A stretch of 64,000 nt of DNA, taken from the NCBI GenBank assembly GCA_003963435.1, contig RXJC01000050.1, positions 62,001 to 126,000 of the forward strand, in the 5' to 3' direction. This document shows positions 55,264 through 64,000 of the stretch, piece by piece. The notes beneath the pieces are model-generated. The model did no database searches and had not been told where the DNA came from. It worked only from the letters and a program-made list of their open reading frames with translations. The stretch is from Bradyrhizobiaceae bacterium (GTDB taxonomy: Bacteria; Pseudomonadota; Alphaproteobacteria; Rhizobiales; Xanthobacteraceae). The position numbers and the translations under genes are program-made. The number at the start of each line of letters is the position of its first letter. The stretch's first letter is position 1.

Positions 55264-56705
55264 CCCCTCAACGACACCAGGTTGCGGCATAGCTCGACGG
55301 CGAACGAATCGGTCATGCCGGAGATCATGTCCGTCATCAGTTGAAGTTCTCGATAACGCATGGGCATGTCCGACATCTGCGCTGCGCGCCTGTAGTTCTC
55401 CGATATGCGCGAATAGACATAGGCATCATAAGGCTTCGTGCCACGTGGGCTTACGAAGTCCTCGCTACCCCGGTTCCGGATCGCCTGCCAAAGAGCGTCC
55501 ATCAACGCATGAATCGTGCGGTGGCCCTCCAATTCGACCTCGATCACGCTGCGATGGGAGTAGACGTGCTTTCGCGCGAAGCCTTTCAGGGCTTTCCAAA
55601 GCGCCTCGGAGCGCGATCCTGCCAAGAGCTCGCCGTGGAATTCCCCGGCCATGATGGTATCCCGATTCGCGACGAAAGCGTCCGTCACGGCATTGACCAT
55701 CAGGCCGATGGCCTGGACACGGAGCATCTGCATCGAGATGTCGGAGAGCTCCGCACCGGACAATTGGGATTGCCGGTATTCAGTCTCGCGCTTCCGGGAT
55801 TGTTCACAAATATCAATGATTTGCGGATCATCTTTGGCGTCGTGGCTCAGGGAGGCGATCAGGTCGTGGAACGAGATCAGGCCCTTCTTGGCCGCATCTT
55901 CCAGGTCCAAAACCGAATAGGCAATGTCGTCGCAGGCTTCCATCACAAGGGTGAGGGGATGGCGCACGCCTTCCTCGAGGCCGGTGTTCCGCCACACCTC
56001 GTCGACGATCTTGGCCTCCGACTGGAAGAAGTTGAACTTCTTCCGCGATTGGATGGATTTGTCGATCTTGTCGGAGGGCACGGGGTATTTCATGAGGGCC
56101 GCCAAGGCAGCATAGCTCATGTTGAGACCGTAGCCGTCGTTGATGATCTGGAGCCGGGTCAGAAGGCGGAGCGCTTGCGCATTGCCCTCGAATTTTTCGA
56201 AATCCCGCTGCTGGGCAGCCGTGAGGTCGGCGCCGGCGAAAATGTCGAACGAGTTCTTATCCTCTCCCTTGGGCAAGGAGTGGCGGGTGATCCAGGACTG
56301 CATGGCATCTTCGCCTTGGTGACCGAAGGGCGGGTTCCCGAGGTCGTGGGCGAGGCCGACGGCGCCAAGCAGCGACGGGACCGAACGAGCTGCATCCGGA
56401 ATGGCCGCCAAGCCGAGCTCATCCCCATGATTGTAGAAGAGGGTAGTGCCGATGCTCCGCGCCAGGTTCGCGACCTCATGGCTGTGCGTCAAGCGAGTCC
56501 GGACGCTGTCGTTGCGCTCGAGCGGGAAAACCTGGGTTTTGTCGGCAAGTCGCCTCACCGGCGTGGAAAAAAGGAGCCGATCATAGTCCCGTTCGAGCGG
56601 GATCCGCTGCTCCTTGCCCTTCTGCGGGCTCGGTGCCGATGGTGGCTTACGCCGATTGCCGTTGAGCAGCTTTGCCCAATCCAGCTTGCGCTGCGCGTCG
56701 GCCAT
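55260..56705 (-). CDS. dgt: Deoxyguanosine triphosphate triphosphohydrolase (dGTPase), HD family
   Basis: A 481-residue HD-domain enzyme that removes triphosphate from dGTP or other dNTPs. HD ligands are in RTRLTHSHEVANLAR (His), GLAHDLGNPPFGHQGE (His-Asp) and LVMEACDDIAYSVLDLED (Asp). The N-terminal PLERDYDRLLFSTPVRRLADKTQVF is typical of dGTPases. dGTPases deplete nucleotides to stop phage replication and have been described as defence proteins. The ATG at 56705 has a GAGGAG ribosome-binding site eight bases upstream. It appears to be the first gene of the minus-strand five-gene set and may start its transcript. Confidence 0.92.
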   Translation of the reverse strand: MADAQRKLDWAKLLNGNRRKPPSAPSPQKGKEQRIPLERDYDRLLFSTPVRRLADKTQVFPLERNDSVRTRLTHSHEVANLARSIGTTLFYNHGDELGLAAIPDAARSVPSLLGAVGLAHDLGNPPFGHQGEDAMQSWITRHSLPKGEDKNSFDIFAGADLTAAQQRDFEKFEGNAQALRLLTRLQIINDGYGLNMSYAALAALMKYPVPSDKIDKSIQSRKKFNFFQSEAKIVDEVWRNTGLEEGVRHPLTLVMEACDDIAYSVLDLEDAAKKGLISFHDLIASLSHDAKDDPQIIDICEQSRKRETEYRQSQLSGAELSDISMQMLRVQAIGLMVNAVTDAFVANRDTIMAGEFHGELLAGSRSEALWKALKGFARKHVYSHRSVIEVELEGHRTIHALMDALWQAIRNRGSEDFVSPRGTKPYDAYVYSRISENYRRAAQMSDMPMRYRELQLMTDMISGMTDSFAVELCRNLVSLRG

Positions 56706-57036
56706 CACAGCGCTCCTCGGTCCGATAACAGGCACTTACACATTCACCACAACTTATAATATAGAACGACACTCACATGTGCCCAAAGATGTAAGGGTAC
56801 AATCATCCAAGAGCGATTCTGGTGAGCGGTCAGACACTGACTGGCAAGACGGGTCTACCGACGACGTCCCTAGCAGGGATCACCGGAAAACGCACCCCAG
56901 AATCTCCATTGGCCAACGTTTCCACCAGATTTTTCAAGGTTTTAGACCAGAGACGAAAAAGGCGCCGGCATCGCTCGACGAGCTGTGGCAGGGCCGTCGC
57001 AACTCCTAGAAACCGCCTGCGGACGCGTGCCGCGGT
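56706..57036. other. Upstream region of the defence operon
   Basis: About 330 bp between the dGTPase start and the stop of the preceding gene on the same strand. It likely carries the promoter of the defence operon; I see no clear promoter consensus or repeat. Confidence 0.4.
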
Positions 57037-57624
57037 CTAGTCCATGGCCCGGATCAGGTTGGCGATCTCGTCGAAATCGGGCGAGAATTCGCCGTTGCCG
57101 TCATAGAGGCTCTGCTCGACGCAGATCTGGTCGATCAGCCTAGAAAGCTTCTCCTCGGAATAGCCGCTAACGCGGCGATCCATGCTCAGGGCCGACATGG
57201 CAAAAGCTCGGTTCACCGCTTGCGCAACGTTCGTCCAAATGCGCCGATGTCCGATGTTCTCGGCAAGCTCACCATCAATGAAAAGACCAAAGAAGGTCTC
57301 GCTGCGCAATTCTCGAGTGACCTCGTCGCCATATTGATACTCACGCCGCCAGCCGGAAAGTTCGGCCGGGGTGCGCACCGCGAACGGCGTGCAGCGGAAA
57401 AGTGAATAGGCCGTCTTGCGTGCCGCGGTGAGCTTGCCGAGGGCCATCTCGAAGTCCCTTTCGGTCTCGTAGGACCGGCCCTCGGAATTCTCGATGTCGA
57501 GCAGACCTACCACGTTGCCAACGCGGAACAGGTGGAGAGGCGTCGAGAACGTGGCGCTGCGAAAGGCGCGGCTGTCCGTGATGTCGCTGATCTCTGTCAG
57601 GGTGCTGCTCAAGATGTGGGTCAT
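57037..57624 (-). CDS. Hypothetical protein upstream of the dGTPase
   Basis: A 195-residue protein with no recognised domain. Features: an N-terminal beta-rich segment (FRSATFSTPLHLFRVGNVVGL), an acidic stretch and an all-helical C-terminus (EEKLSRLIDQICVEQSL) ending FDEIANLIRAMD. The start MTHILSSTLTEI at 57624 has a GGAGA ribosome-binding site upstream. It lies on the same strand and about 330 bp upstream of the dGTPase gene, so it could be a regulator or part of the same locus. Function unknown. Confidence 0.55.
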   Translation of the reverse strand: MTHILSSTLTEISDITDSRAFRSATFSTPLHLFRVGNVVGLLDIENSEGRSYETERDFEMALGKLTAARKTAYSLFRCTPFAVRTPAELSGWRREYQYGDEVTRELRSETFFGLFIDGELAENIGHRRIWTNVAQAVNRAFAMSALSMDRRVSGYSEEKLSRLIDQICVEQSLYDGNGEFSPDFDEIANLIRAMD

Positions 57625-58134
57625 CGATTGTCTCCGGATGTTCAGGCGAGAAGTGTTTGGCAGGTGACAGGAGAGATCGATGAGCAAGCCGCGACGCTCT
57701 TGCACGTTGCCGAGCGAGGTGCGATCGTCACGGTGTCCAGTGGGTAATTGGACTTTGTCTTGTTCGTCGACCGGGTGCCCGTTTTTCCAGAGGCGGGCAC
57801 CTTTCGACCTCTAGGCGCTGCTGAACGTCATTTGTCATGCTCCCGTTGGCGCGCCAGTGGACGCGTTATGCAGCATTCTGGAAGGCTCGCTAGAAAGAGT
57901 CCCAGCCCATCTCTTCCGAAAAGCTTATTTTTTTGAATCGCTTAGTAGGGCTGGACTCTTGCCAGGTCTTGGGATTCCAGGCGTTGCCGAAAGCCCGATA
58001 GGCCGGCGCTGAGCTCCACACGAAAAGCCGAGTCCCGAAACCGACTCCGGAATTGCCGGCTATGGATTTAAGGAGCGACGCTTGGAAATCATGCCGCAGG
58101 CCGTTCGTGCTGGGGCTTGAGGAGCCGGGCGTTC
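57625..58134. other. Gene-poor spacer with repeats and a long inverted repeat
   Basis: About 510 bp that contain the hairpin at 57896-57959, one copy of AGCCCATCTCTTCC and the first copy of the 15-bp dispersed repeat. No gene is supported. Confidence 0.5.
57896..57959. repeat. Long near-perfect inverted repeat (12 of 13 bp)
   Basis: AGAGTCCCAGCCC (57896-57908) and GGGCTGGACTCT (57948-57959) pair with one bulged base around a 39-base loop that contains a T-run. It could be an element end, a hairpin RNA or a terminator-like structure. It lies 5' of the ISL3-like remnant. Confidence 0.5.
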
Positions 58135-58785
58135 ATGTACGACTTCGCGGAACTGTATCACCTAAAGATCAAACGCGTTCGGCACAGGTCTTGCGGTCGG
58201 TTTGCCACCCTTGTCAGCGCCACTGCGTGTAGCGATCAGCCCAGCCGCTGCACGCAGTGTGGTGGCCCACTTCGTGGCCATGGCCGAAAAATCACCACGT
58301 ACCGGGATTTGCCGTGCCGGGACGGGGGCGTCGCGATCATGGTCGAACGGCTGAGGTTTCGGTGCGCGCATTGCGGAACGACAACCCTTCAACCGGTGGC
58401 GGAGATGGATCAGCGGTTTCGCATGACCGATCGGCTTGTGGATCGTATACGCTTTGAGGCCCTTTCGCGTCCTTTCACGGTCATCGCGGTGGAATGCGGA
58501 ATCCATGAGAAGACCGTGCGCAGAATTATCCGCGATCGTGTGCCGCGTCTGACAGCTCGGGCCGCGAACACACGAAAAGCCGACTGAAGAAGGGAAGCAT
58601 CCAATGCCCGTCGAACGCTTAGTATGCGCTTCGTCAGCGGATTGCGACGTTTTTGTCGTCTGCTGCTGCGCAGACCCAGACGAAGATACAGGGCACCACA
58701 CGATAAGCCGAGTGCCGGGTCCTAAACACCGACTTACTGCCTAAGCACACCGTCTGACTTCCGCGCCGGCGAGCCCATCTCTTCC
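57904..58785. repeat. Pair of 14-bp direct repeats flanking the ISL3-like remnant
   Basis: AGCCCATCTCTTCC occurs at 57904-57917 and again at 58772-58785, in the same orientation, bracketing the transposase remnant. Such paired repeats may be element-end remnants or target duplications. Confidence 0.45.
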
Positions 58786-58865
58786 TAGAGTCGGTGGAGG
58801 GTGCCGATGCCGATTAGAGGCGGAGTTCCGGTTCTCCGGATGGGCGTCACCACACGAAAAGCCGA
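58017..58865. repeat. Dispersed 15-bp repeat CACACGAAAAGCCGA (four copies)
   Basis: Copies at 58017-58031, 58569-58583, 58697-58711 (one mismatch, GATAAG) and 58851-58865, all in the same orientation. Spacings are 552, 128 and 154 bp. Copies 1 and 3 are followed by similar sequences containing GAGT ... GACT arms. Not explained by a coding feature. Confidence 0.7.
58135..58587 (+). pseudogene. ISL3-family transposase N-terminal remnant
   Basis: About 150 residues starting MYDFAELYHLKI. It carries two CxxC pairs (SRCTQCGGPL and FRCAHCGTTT) in an N-terminal zinc-ribbon, then a helix-turn-helix ending HEKTVRRIIRDRVPRL, as in ISL3-type transposases. The DDE catalytic domain (normally about 250 more residues) is absent. 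It is either a truncated insertion sequence or, less likely, a small stand-alone DNA-binding protein. It lies among direct repeats, which supports element decay. Confidence 0.65.
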
Positions 58866-58882
58866 AGGAGGTGGATTGGCAA
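58588..58882. other. Spacer with repeat copies
   Basis: About 295 bp holding two copies of the 15-bp repeat and the second AGCCCATCTCTTCC copy. No gene is supported. Confidence 0.5.
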
Positions 58883-60166
58883 TCAACCAGACTGACGCCT
58901 CCCTTCCTGGAATAGCAAATAAAAGTAGTGGAGCAAGACCGTGGGGTCGATCCCAGCGCCGAGCGAAACCGGCTTAACCGAGCACAGCTGCAGCGCGATT
59001 TCATCCTCGATCATGAGTGCGCTGGCGAAGATGTTGGCTTCGAACCGGTTCCGGCCCGCCTGCAATTCCGCTTCGCTTATGTTCGGATAAAGCCCATCGA
59101 CTTGAAGGCTTGCTTTCCGACGGTGATGGGACAGGGCCGCACGGGCGATCTCGCGCGCTATGGCGACGCGTGCGCACCCATCGCCGAAAATTGCGCCCTG
59201 TCGCGTCCGATCGGCGATCCGGACGACGAGCGTTCCGTCCACGAATTCCGTTTGGTTCGTTTCGCCCGAGAAGAATTCCAGGCGGAAGGGCACGACGCCG
59301 TCCATGGTCCAAATCTCGGTGCAACCCGCGAGTTCGAGCGGATCGACCTTTTCGCGGCCATCCCAACCAAGACGCCGCCGCTGGACCTTTGCTATCTCGC
59401 GGATTTGGAAAGGTTTGAGCTCGGTCCGGTCGGTTTCGTGCGCCGGGGTCGTGGTCTGGCGAATTCCTGCCTGAGCGACGCCATTTCGGATCAATCCGCT
59501 GCAATGAACCTTCGGCGGTTGGAATTGTTTCGCCAAGCTGGCCGGCAGAGCCATTCGAACCTCGTCGGCGATTGCCTGAATGTGAGCGCTGCGGTCGGTC
59601 CTAAAGAGGGCTCCGCAGAGGTCGGCCAGATACAACTGCGCTGCATCCAGATCGATGCCGGCGGCAATAGACACGTCGTGGACGTTCCCCCGAGACCAGG
59701 CCGTGGTGTCGTTGATCAAAAGCGCCGATGCGAAAAAGCGGGCTTGCCACCGGCTCGAATTGGGCCCGGATACCCATAACCGCTCTAACGTGTCCGACGG
59801 AACTCGAGCCGTCAGGTGGGTCGAGTGCAACGTCGCGTACCCGAGTTCGCGAGCCAGTGCGAACCGCGCACTGCCCAACCCCAAGGTCAACCGGTGGCGG
59901 ATGCGGGCAGGCATTGCAACGACGATCGTGTCGCCCTTGAGCGCGGTTAGGCCGGTCTCTCCACTCATTGCCTCGTCTGCGACGAATCGGAGCTGGAACG
60001 ACCGCATGCCGTCGATCGTCCAAATATCGGTAGCTGCCTCCAGAGACAACAGATCGATTCGGTCGGCATCAGGCCACAAGCGGCGCCGCTGGGCCTTCGC
60101 ATATTTCCAGATCTCGACCGCTTCGAGCGGCGCGACCTCGAAATCACCTGTCATCGAACTATCCAT
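58883..60166 (-). CDS. Tandem-duplicated ImmA/IrrE-like protein with degenerate active sites
   Basis: A 427-residue protein made of two similar halves, about residues 15-210 and 245-425. Each half repeats the pattern (A)K(A/V)QRRRL, then (D/E)IWT(I/M)DG, then R(F)...(I/V)V, and finally a helix. The helices read FALARELGYATLH in half 1 and VAIAREIARAALSH in half 2. In ImmA/IrrE zinc peptidases this helix carries HExxH (HELGH...). Here Arg replaces the first His in both halves and the second His is lost, so catalytic zinc binding is very unlikely. It may act as a regulator-binding scaffold. It is on the minus strand beside the ISL3 remnant and just before nrdJ. Confidence 0.65.
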   Translation of the reverse strand: MDSSMTGDFEVAPLEAVEIWKYAKAQRRRLWPDADRIDLLSLEAATDIWTIDGMRSFQLRFVADEAMSGETGLTALKGDTIVVAMPARIRHRLTLGLGSARFALARELGYATLHSTHLTARVPSDTLERLWVSGPNSSRWQARFFASALLINDTTAWSRGNVHDVSIAAGIDLDAAQLYLADLCGALFRTDRSAHIQAIADEVRMALPASLAKQFQPPKVHCSGLIRNGVAQAGIRQTTTPAHETDRTELKPFQIREIAKVQRRRLGWDGREKVDPLELAGCTEIWTMDGVVPFRLEFFSGETNQTEFVDGTLVVRIADRTRQGAIFGDGCARVAIAREIARAALSHHRRKASLQVDGLYPNISEAELQAGRNRFEANIFASALMIEDEIALQLCSVKPVSLGAGIDPTVLLHYFYLLFQEGRRQSG

Positions 60167-60336
60167 CGACGGGCTCCTGCATGGCGGACTCGGCTGGCCT
60201 GAATCAGCTCGCCGACGACCCTGGAGGATCGCCGGCGAGAGAAGATCTTGCTATCAGCAGCTTAGTCAGATCAGAGTGGACACGGTGATGTGCTGGGCGG
60301 CCAACCTGGGCCGCTCTTCACAAACGTGAGTGAGTC

Positions 60337-63300
60337 TTACGAACACCCCGTCGTGCTGCCGCACGTATCGCACTTCATGCACGTCCCATTCCGCACCAGC
60401 GTGAAGTTGCCGCACTCGCTGCACATCTCGCCCTCGTAGCCCTTGGCCTTCGCCTCGGCGCGGCGCTCGGCCTTGCTGGGGACGGCGACCGCGGCGCTGC
60501 CGGCCTTGCTCCACTGCAGGGCTTCCAGCTTCTCCGTCGGGGAGAGGTCGTGCTGGACTTCCTGCTTCAGGGCGACGGCGCCTTCGAGGGCGTCGCCGAC
60601 ACGGGCGCTGGCGCCGTGCGAGGCCATTGCCGTGACCTTGCTGCCGCCTGAGGGCGCGCTGTCGTTGCCTTGGGTGACCGCGGCGCTGCCGCCGCGCATC
60701 ACCACGAGGTTGTCGGTCCGCGAGCGGGTGAGGCCGCGCGAGACCAGGCGGGTGGCGTGGTGGCCGCCGTCCTCGTCCGGCTCCTTGCCTTCCTCGACGC
60801 CCTTGCCGAGCGCGTCGAAGCCGGTCTCGTTGGGATCGACATGGGCGAGGTCGAACCGCGACATGTAGCTCACCGCGAGCTCGCGGAAGACGTAGTCGAG
60901 GATCGAGGTCGCGTACTTGATGCTGTCGTTGCCCTGCACGGGGCCCGCCGGCTCGAAGCGGGTGAAGGTGAAGGCGTCGACATATTCGTCGAGCGGCACG
61001 CCGTATTGCAGGCCGAGCGACACCGCGATGGCGAAGTTGTTGATGAAGGAGCGGAGCGCCGCGCCTTCCTTGTGCATGTCGATGAAGATCTCGCCGAGAC
61101 GGCCGTCGTCATATTCGCCGGTTCGGAGATAGACCTTGTGGCCGCCGACGACCGCCTTCTGGGTGTAGCCCTTGCGGCGATCCGGCATCTTCTCGCGCTC
61201 GCGCATCACGATGATGCGCTCGACCAGCTTCTCGACGATCTTCTCCGAGACCTGGGCGGTGCGCGCCGCCATCGGCTTGTCGTGGAAGGCCTCGACCGCA
61301 TCGTCCTCGTCCTCATCGTCAGAGATGAGCTGCGAGTTGAGCGGCTGGCTGAGCTTGGAGCCGTCGCGATAGAGCGCGTTGGCCTTCAAAGCGAGTTTCC
61401 ACGACAGCATGTAGGCGGACTTGCAGTCCTCCACCGTGGCGTCGTTCGGCATGTTGATGGTCTTGGAGATCGCGCCCGAGATGAAGGGCTGGGCCGCGGC
61501 CATCATGCGGATGTGGCTTTCGACCGACAGATAGCGCTTGCCGATCTTGCCGCAGGGGTTGGCACAGTCGAACACCGGATAGTGCTCGGCCTTGAGGTGC
61601 GGGGCACCTTCCACCGTCATCGCGCCGCAGATGTGGACGTTGGCCGCCTCGATCTCGCGCTTGGTGAAGCCGACGGCCTGGAGCAGGTCGAAGCCGGGGG
61701 CGGCGATCGCCTCGGCGCCGATGCCGAGCTGCTCGCGGATGAAGTCTTCGCCAAAAGTCCACTTGTTGAAGGCGAACTTGATGTCGAAGGCGGTCGGCAG
61801 CGCCTTCTCGACCTTGGCGATGGCTTCATCGGTAAAGCCCTTGGCCTTCAGGGTCGAGGCGTTGATGCCGGGGGCGTTGGAGAGCGAGCCGTGGCCGACG
61901 GCGTAGGCCTCGATCTCGGCGATCTCAGCTTCGCGATAGCCGAGCGCGCGCAGCGCGGCGGGCACCGCGCGGTTGATGATCTTGAAGTAGCCGCCGCCGG
62001 CGAGCTTCTTGAACTTCACCAGCGCGAAGTCCGGTTCGATGCCCGTGGTGTCGCAGTCCATCACCAGGCCGATCGTGCCGGTGGGCGCGATGACCGTGGT
62101 CTGGGCGTTGCGATAGCCGTGCTTCTCGCCGAGCTCGAGCGCCGCATCCCAGGCCGCCTGCGCGTGGCTGACGAGGTCAGCTTGCGGGCAGGAGACGAGG
62201 TCGAGCGGCACCGGGTTGACGCTGAGCGCCTCGTAGCCGTTCGACGCGCCGTGGGCGGCGCGGCGGTGGTTGCGGATCACGCGCAGCATGTGCTGGGCGT
62301 TCTTCTTGTAGCCGGGGAAGGTGCCGAGCTCGGAGGCGATCTCCGCCGAGGTCTTGTAGGTGATGCCGGTCATGACAGCGGTGAGGGCGCCGCAGAGCGC
62401 GCGGCCTTCCTTGCTGTCATAGGGCAGGCCCATGGTCATCAAGAGGCCGCCGATATTGGCGTAGCCGAGGCCGAGCGTGCGGAACTCGTAGGAGAGCTCG
62501 GCGATTGCCTTCGACGGGAACTGCGCCATCATCACCGAGATTTCGAGCACGACGGTCCAGAGCCGGCAGAGATGCTCATAGCCCTCGACGTCGAAGCGCT
62601 TGGTCTCGGTGTTGTAGAACGTCAGCAAATTGGCGGAAGCGAGGTTGCACGCCGTGTCGTCCAGGAACATGTATTCCGAGCACGGATTGGAGGCGCGGAT
62701 GTCGCCGGACGCCTTGCAGGTGTGCCAGTCGTTCATGGTGGTGTTGAAGTGCAGGCCCGGGTCGGCCGAGGCCCAGGCGGCGTAGCCGATCTTTTCCCAG
62801 AGGTCGCGCGCCTTCAGCGTCTTCGTCACCTTCTTGGAGGTGCGGGCGTTCAGATTCCAGTCGCCGTCGGTTTCCACCGCGCGCAGGAAGTCGTCCTTCA
62901 GCGAGACCGAGTTGTTGGAGTTCTGGCCGGAAACGGTGAGGTAGGCTTCGCTGTCCCAGTCGGTGTCGTAGGTGTCGAACTGGATGTCCTTGTAGCCCTG
63001 CTTGGCGAACTGGATGACGCGCTTGATGTAATTGTCAGGCACGAGGCTGCGGCGCGCGAGCTTGATCTCGCGGCGGAGCGCAGGGTTCTTCTCGGGATCG
63101 AAGCAATCGTCACCCGAGCCTTCGCAGTTGACGCAGGCCTTCAGCACCGCCTTGAGGTGCTTCTGGTTGATCTTGGATCCCGTGACGAGGGCGGCGACCT
63201 TCTGCTCCTCCTTCACCTTCCAGTCGATATAGGTCTCGATGTCGGGGTGATCGACGTCGACGACGACCATCTTGGCGGCGCGGCGCGTGGTGCCGCCGCT

Positions 63301-64000
63301 CTTGATGGCGCCCGCGGCGCGGTCGCCGATCTTGAGGAAGCTCATCAGGCCGGACGAGCGGCCGCCGCCGGAGAGCTTCTCGCCTTCGCCGCGCAGGCGC
63401 GAGAAGTTGGAGCCGGTGCCGGAGCCGTATTTGAACAGGCGGGCTTCGCGGACCCAGAGGTCCATGATGCCGCCCTCGTTGACGAGGTCGTCACCGACGC
63501 CCTGGATGAAGCAGGCGTGCGGCTGCGGATGCTCGTAGGCCGACTTGGACTTGGTCAGCTTGCCGGTGAAGGGGTCGACGTAATAATGGCCCTGGCCGGG
63601 GCCGTCGATGCCGTAGGCCCAGTGCAGGCCGGTGTTGAACCATTGCGGCGAGTTCGGCGCGACCATCTGCATGGCGAGCATGTAGCGGAGCTCGTCGTAG
63701 AAGGCCTGGGCGTCTTCGTCGGTGGTGAAATACTTGCCCTTCCAGCCCCAATAGGTCCAGCAGCCGGCGAGGCGGTCGAACACCTGCTTGGCTGAGAGCT
63801 CGCTGACATAGCGCTCCTTCTCAGGCAGGGCAGCGAGGGCCTCGGTGTCGGGCACGGAGCGCCACAGGAAGGAGGGGACGGACTCCTCCTCGACCTTCTT
63901 CAGGCGCGCGGCAACGCCGGCTTTGCGGAAGTACTTCTGGGCCAGCACGTCGGAGGCGACCTGCGACCACTCGGTCGGGACCTCGACGCCGTCCAATTTG
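60337..64000 (-). CDS. nrdJ: Vitamin B12-dependent ribonucleotide reductase, NrdJ (5' end outside window)
   Basis: Class II ribonucleotide reductase that reduces ribonucleotides with adenosylcobalamin. More than 1219 residues are present and the frame is open to the right edge (the codon before the first start still reads in frame). Recognisable parts include [35 protein letters not shown] with the conserved Cys and Glu, [23 protein letters not shown], and the C-terminal metal-binding [18 protein letters not shown]...C. It is a core gene in Bradyrhizobiaceae, and the region to its left is accessory, so the island boundary is probably at 60.2-60.3 kb. No tRNA was seen there. Confidence 0.95.
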   Translation of the reverse strand, partial: KLDGVEVPTEWSQVASDVLAQKYFRKAGVAARLKKVEEESVPSFLWRSVPDTEALAALPEKERYVSELSAKQVFDRLAGCWTYWGWKGKYFTTDEDAQAFYDELRYMLAMQMVAPNSPQWFNTGLHWAYGIDGPGQGHYYVDPFTGKLTKSKSAYEHPQPHACFIQGVGDDLVNEGGIMDLWVREARLFKYGSGTGSNFSRLRGEGEKLSGGGRSSGLMSFLKIGDRAAGAIKSGGTTRRAAKMVVVDVDHPDIETYIDWKVKEEQKVAALVTGSKINQKHLKAVLKACVNCEGSGDDCFDPEKNPALRREIKLARRSLVPDNYIKRVIQFAKQGYKDIQFDTYDTDWDSEAYLTVSGQNSNNSVSLKDDFLRAVETDGDWNLNARTSKKVTKTLKARDLWEKIGYAAWASADPGLHFNTTMNDWHTCKASGDIRASNPCSEYMFLDDTACNLASANLLTFYNTETKRFDVEGYEHLCRLWTVVLEISVMMAQFPSKAIAELSYEFRTLGLGYANIGGLLMTMGLPYDSKEGRALCGALTAVMTGITYKTSAEIASELGTFPGYKKNAQHMLRVIRNHRRAAHGASNGYEALSVNPVPLDLVSCPQADLVSHAQAAWDAALELGEKHGYRNAQTTVIAPTGTIGLVMDCDTTGIEPDFALVKFKKLAGGGYFKIINRAVPAALRALGYREAEIAEIEAYAVGHGSLSNAPGINASTLKAKGFTDEAIAKVEKALPTAFDIKFAFNKWTFGEDFIREQLGIGAEAIAAPGFDLLQAVGFTKREIEAANVHICGAMTVEGAPHLKAEHYPVFDCANPCGKIGKRYLSVESHIRMMAAAQPFISGAISKTINMPNDATVEDCKSAYMLSWKLALKANALYRDGSKLSQPLNSQLISDDEDEDDAVEAFHDKPMAARTAQVSEKIVEKLVERIIVMREREKMPDRRKGYTQKAVVGGHKVYLRTGEYDDGRLGEIFIDMHKEGAALRSFINNFAIAVSLGLQYGVPLDEYVDAFTFTRFEPAGPVQGNDSIKYATSILDYVFRELAVSYMSRFDLAHVDPNETGFDALGKGVEEGKEPDEDGGHHATRLVSRGLTRSRTDNLVVMRGGSAAVTQGNDSAPSGGSKVTAMASHGASARVGDALEGAVALKQEVQHDLSPTEKLEALQWSKAGSAAVAVPSKAERRAEAKAKGYEGEMCSECGNFTLVRNGTCMKCDTCGSTTGCS

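Noticed and set aside
58135..58587. Complete ISL3 insertion sequence
   Set aside because: Only the N-terminal zinc-ribbon and HTH part is present. The DDE catalytic domain is missing.
60670..63795. Long plus-strand open frame (1041 codons) across nrdJ
   Set aside because: Antisense shadow of a well-supported ribonucleotide reductase with no recognisable motif.

Overview
The window looks like high-GC alphaproteobacterial DNA, most likely Bradyrhizobiaceae (Bradyrhizobium, Rhodopseudomonas or Nitrobacter type). The pointers are a B12-dependent ribonucleotide reductase (nrdJ) running off the right edge, a Bradyrhizobium-style Ku protein with small basic neighbours, and the general protein style. 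This assignment rests on family resemblance, not on a search. No rRNA, tRNA, CRISPR array or integrase was found. Most of the window reads as an accessory region joined to core sequence (nrdJ) at about 60.2-60.3 kb.

Layout. (1) 1-9.65 kb, plus strand: a compact heavy-metal operon with a CzcA/CusA-type RND pump (5' end outside the window), a Zn/Cd/Pb P1B-ATPase, an encapsulin-type ferritin-like protein without a shell gene, two small PilZ-like proteins, a secreted Cys-rich protein, a four-helix membrane protein and two CDF exporters. (2) 10-20.7 kb: an AbiEi-Fic fusion with a repeat-rich upstream region, a thioredoxin-reductase-like flavoprotein, a TnpB-related RuvC protein, a TM0106-type nuclease/helicase, a stand-alone LigD-type DNA ligase, and an MNT nucleotidyltransferase with a broken HEPN partner. 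(3) 20.8-27.3 kb: a second metal operon on the minus strand (CsoR/RcnR-family regulator, RND adaptor, RND pump, CDF) divergent from an RcnR-like regulator, with G-tract operators between them. (4) 27.5-33.9 kb: an RsbQ-like hydrolase coupled to a PAS histidine kinase, then repair genes (DinB, a FAN1-like nuclease fused to a DEDDh exonuclease, an SRAP protein). (5) 34.8-41.6 kb: a Fic toxin with a DNA-binding antitoxin, zinc-ribbon proteins, the Ku cluster and a DUF2130 protein.

(6) 42-57.6 kb is dense in defence-like genes. A HEPN-motif protein is followed on the plus strand by an unknown, possibly ADP-ribosyltransferase-like protein with an MBL-fold hydrolase. Converging on these from the minus strand is a five-gene set: dGTPase, nucleotidyltransferase, Cas4/DNA2-like nuclease-helicase, DNA methyltransferase, and a frameshifted HEPN protein. 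Two of its junctions are 4-bp ATGA overlaps. This is the best candidate for an undescribed system. (7) 57.7-60.2 kb holds an ISL3-type transposase remnant among dispersed 15-bp repeats, and a tandem-duplicated protein resembling ImmA/IrrE peptidases that have lost their catalytic motif.

Taken together, two opposed metal-efflux operons flank DNA repair, toxin-antitoxin and anti-phage modules. That is the architecture of a stress and defence island.
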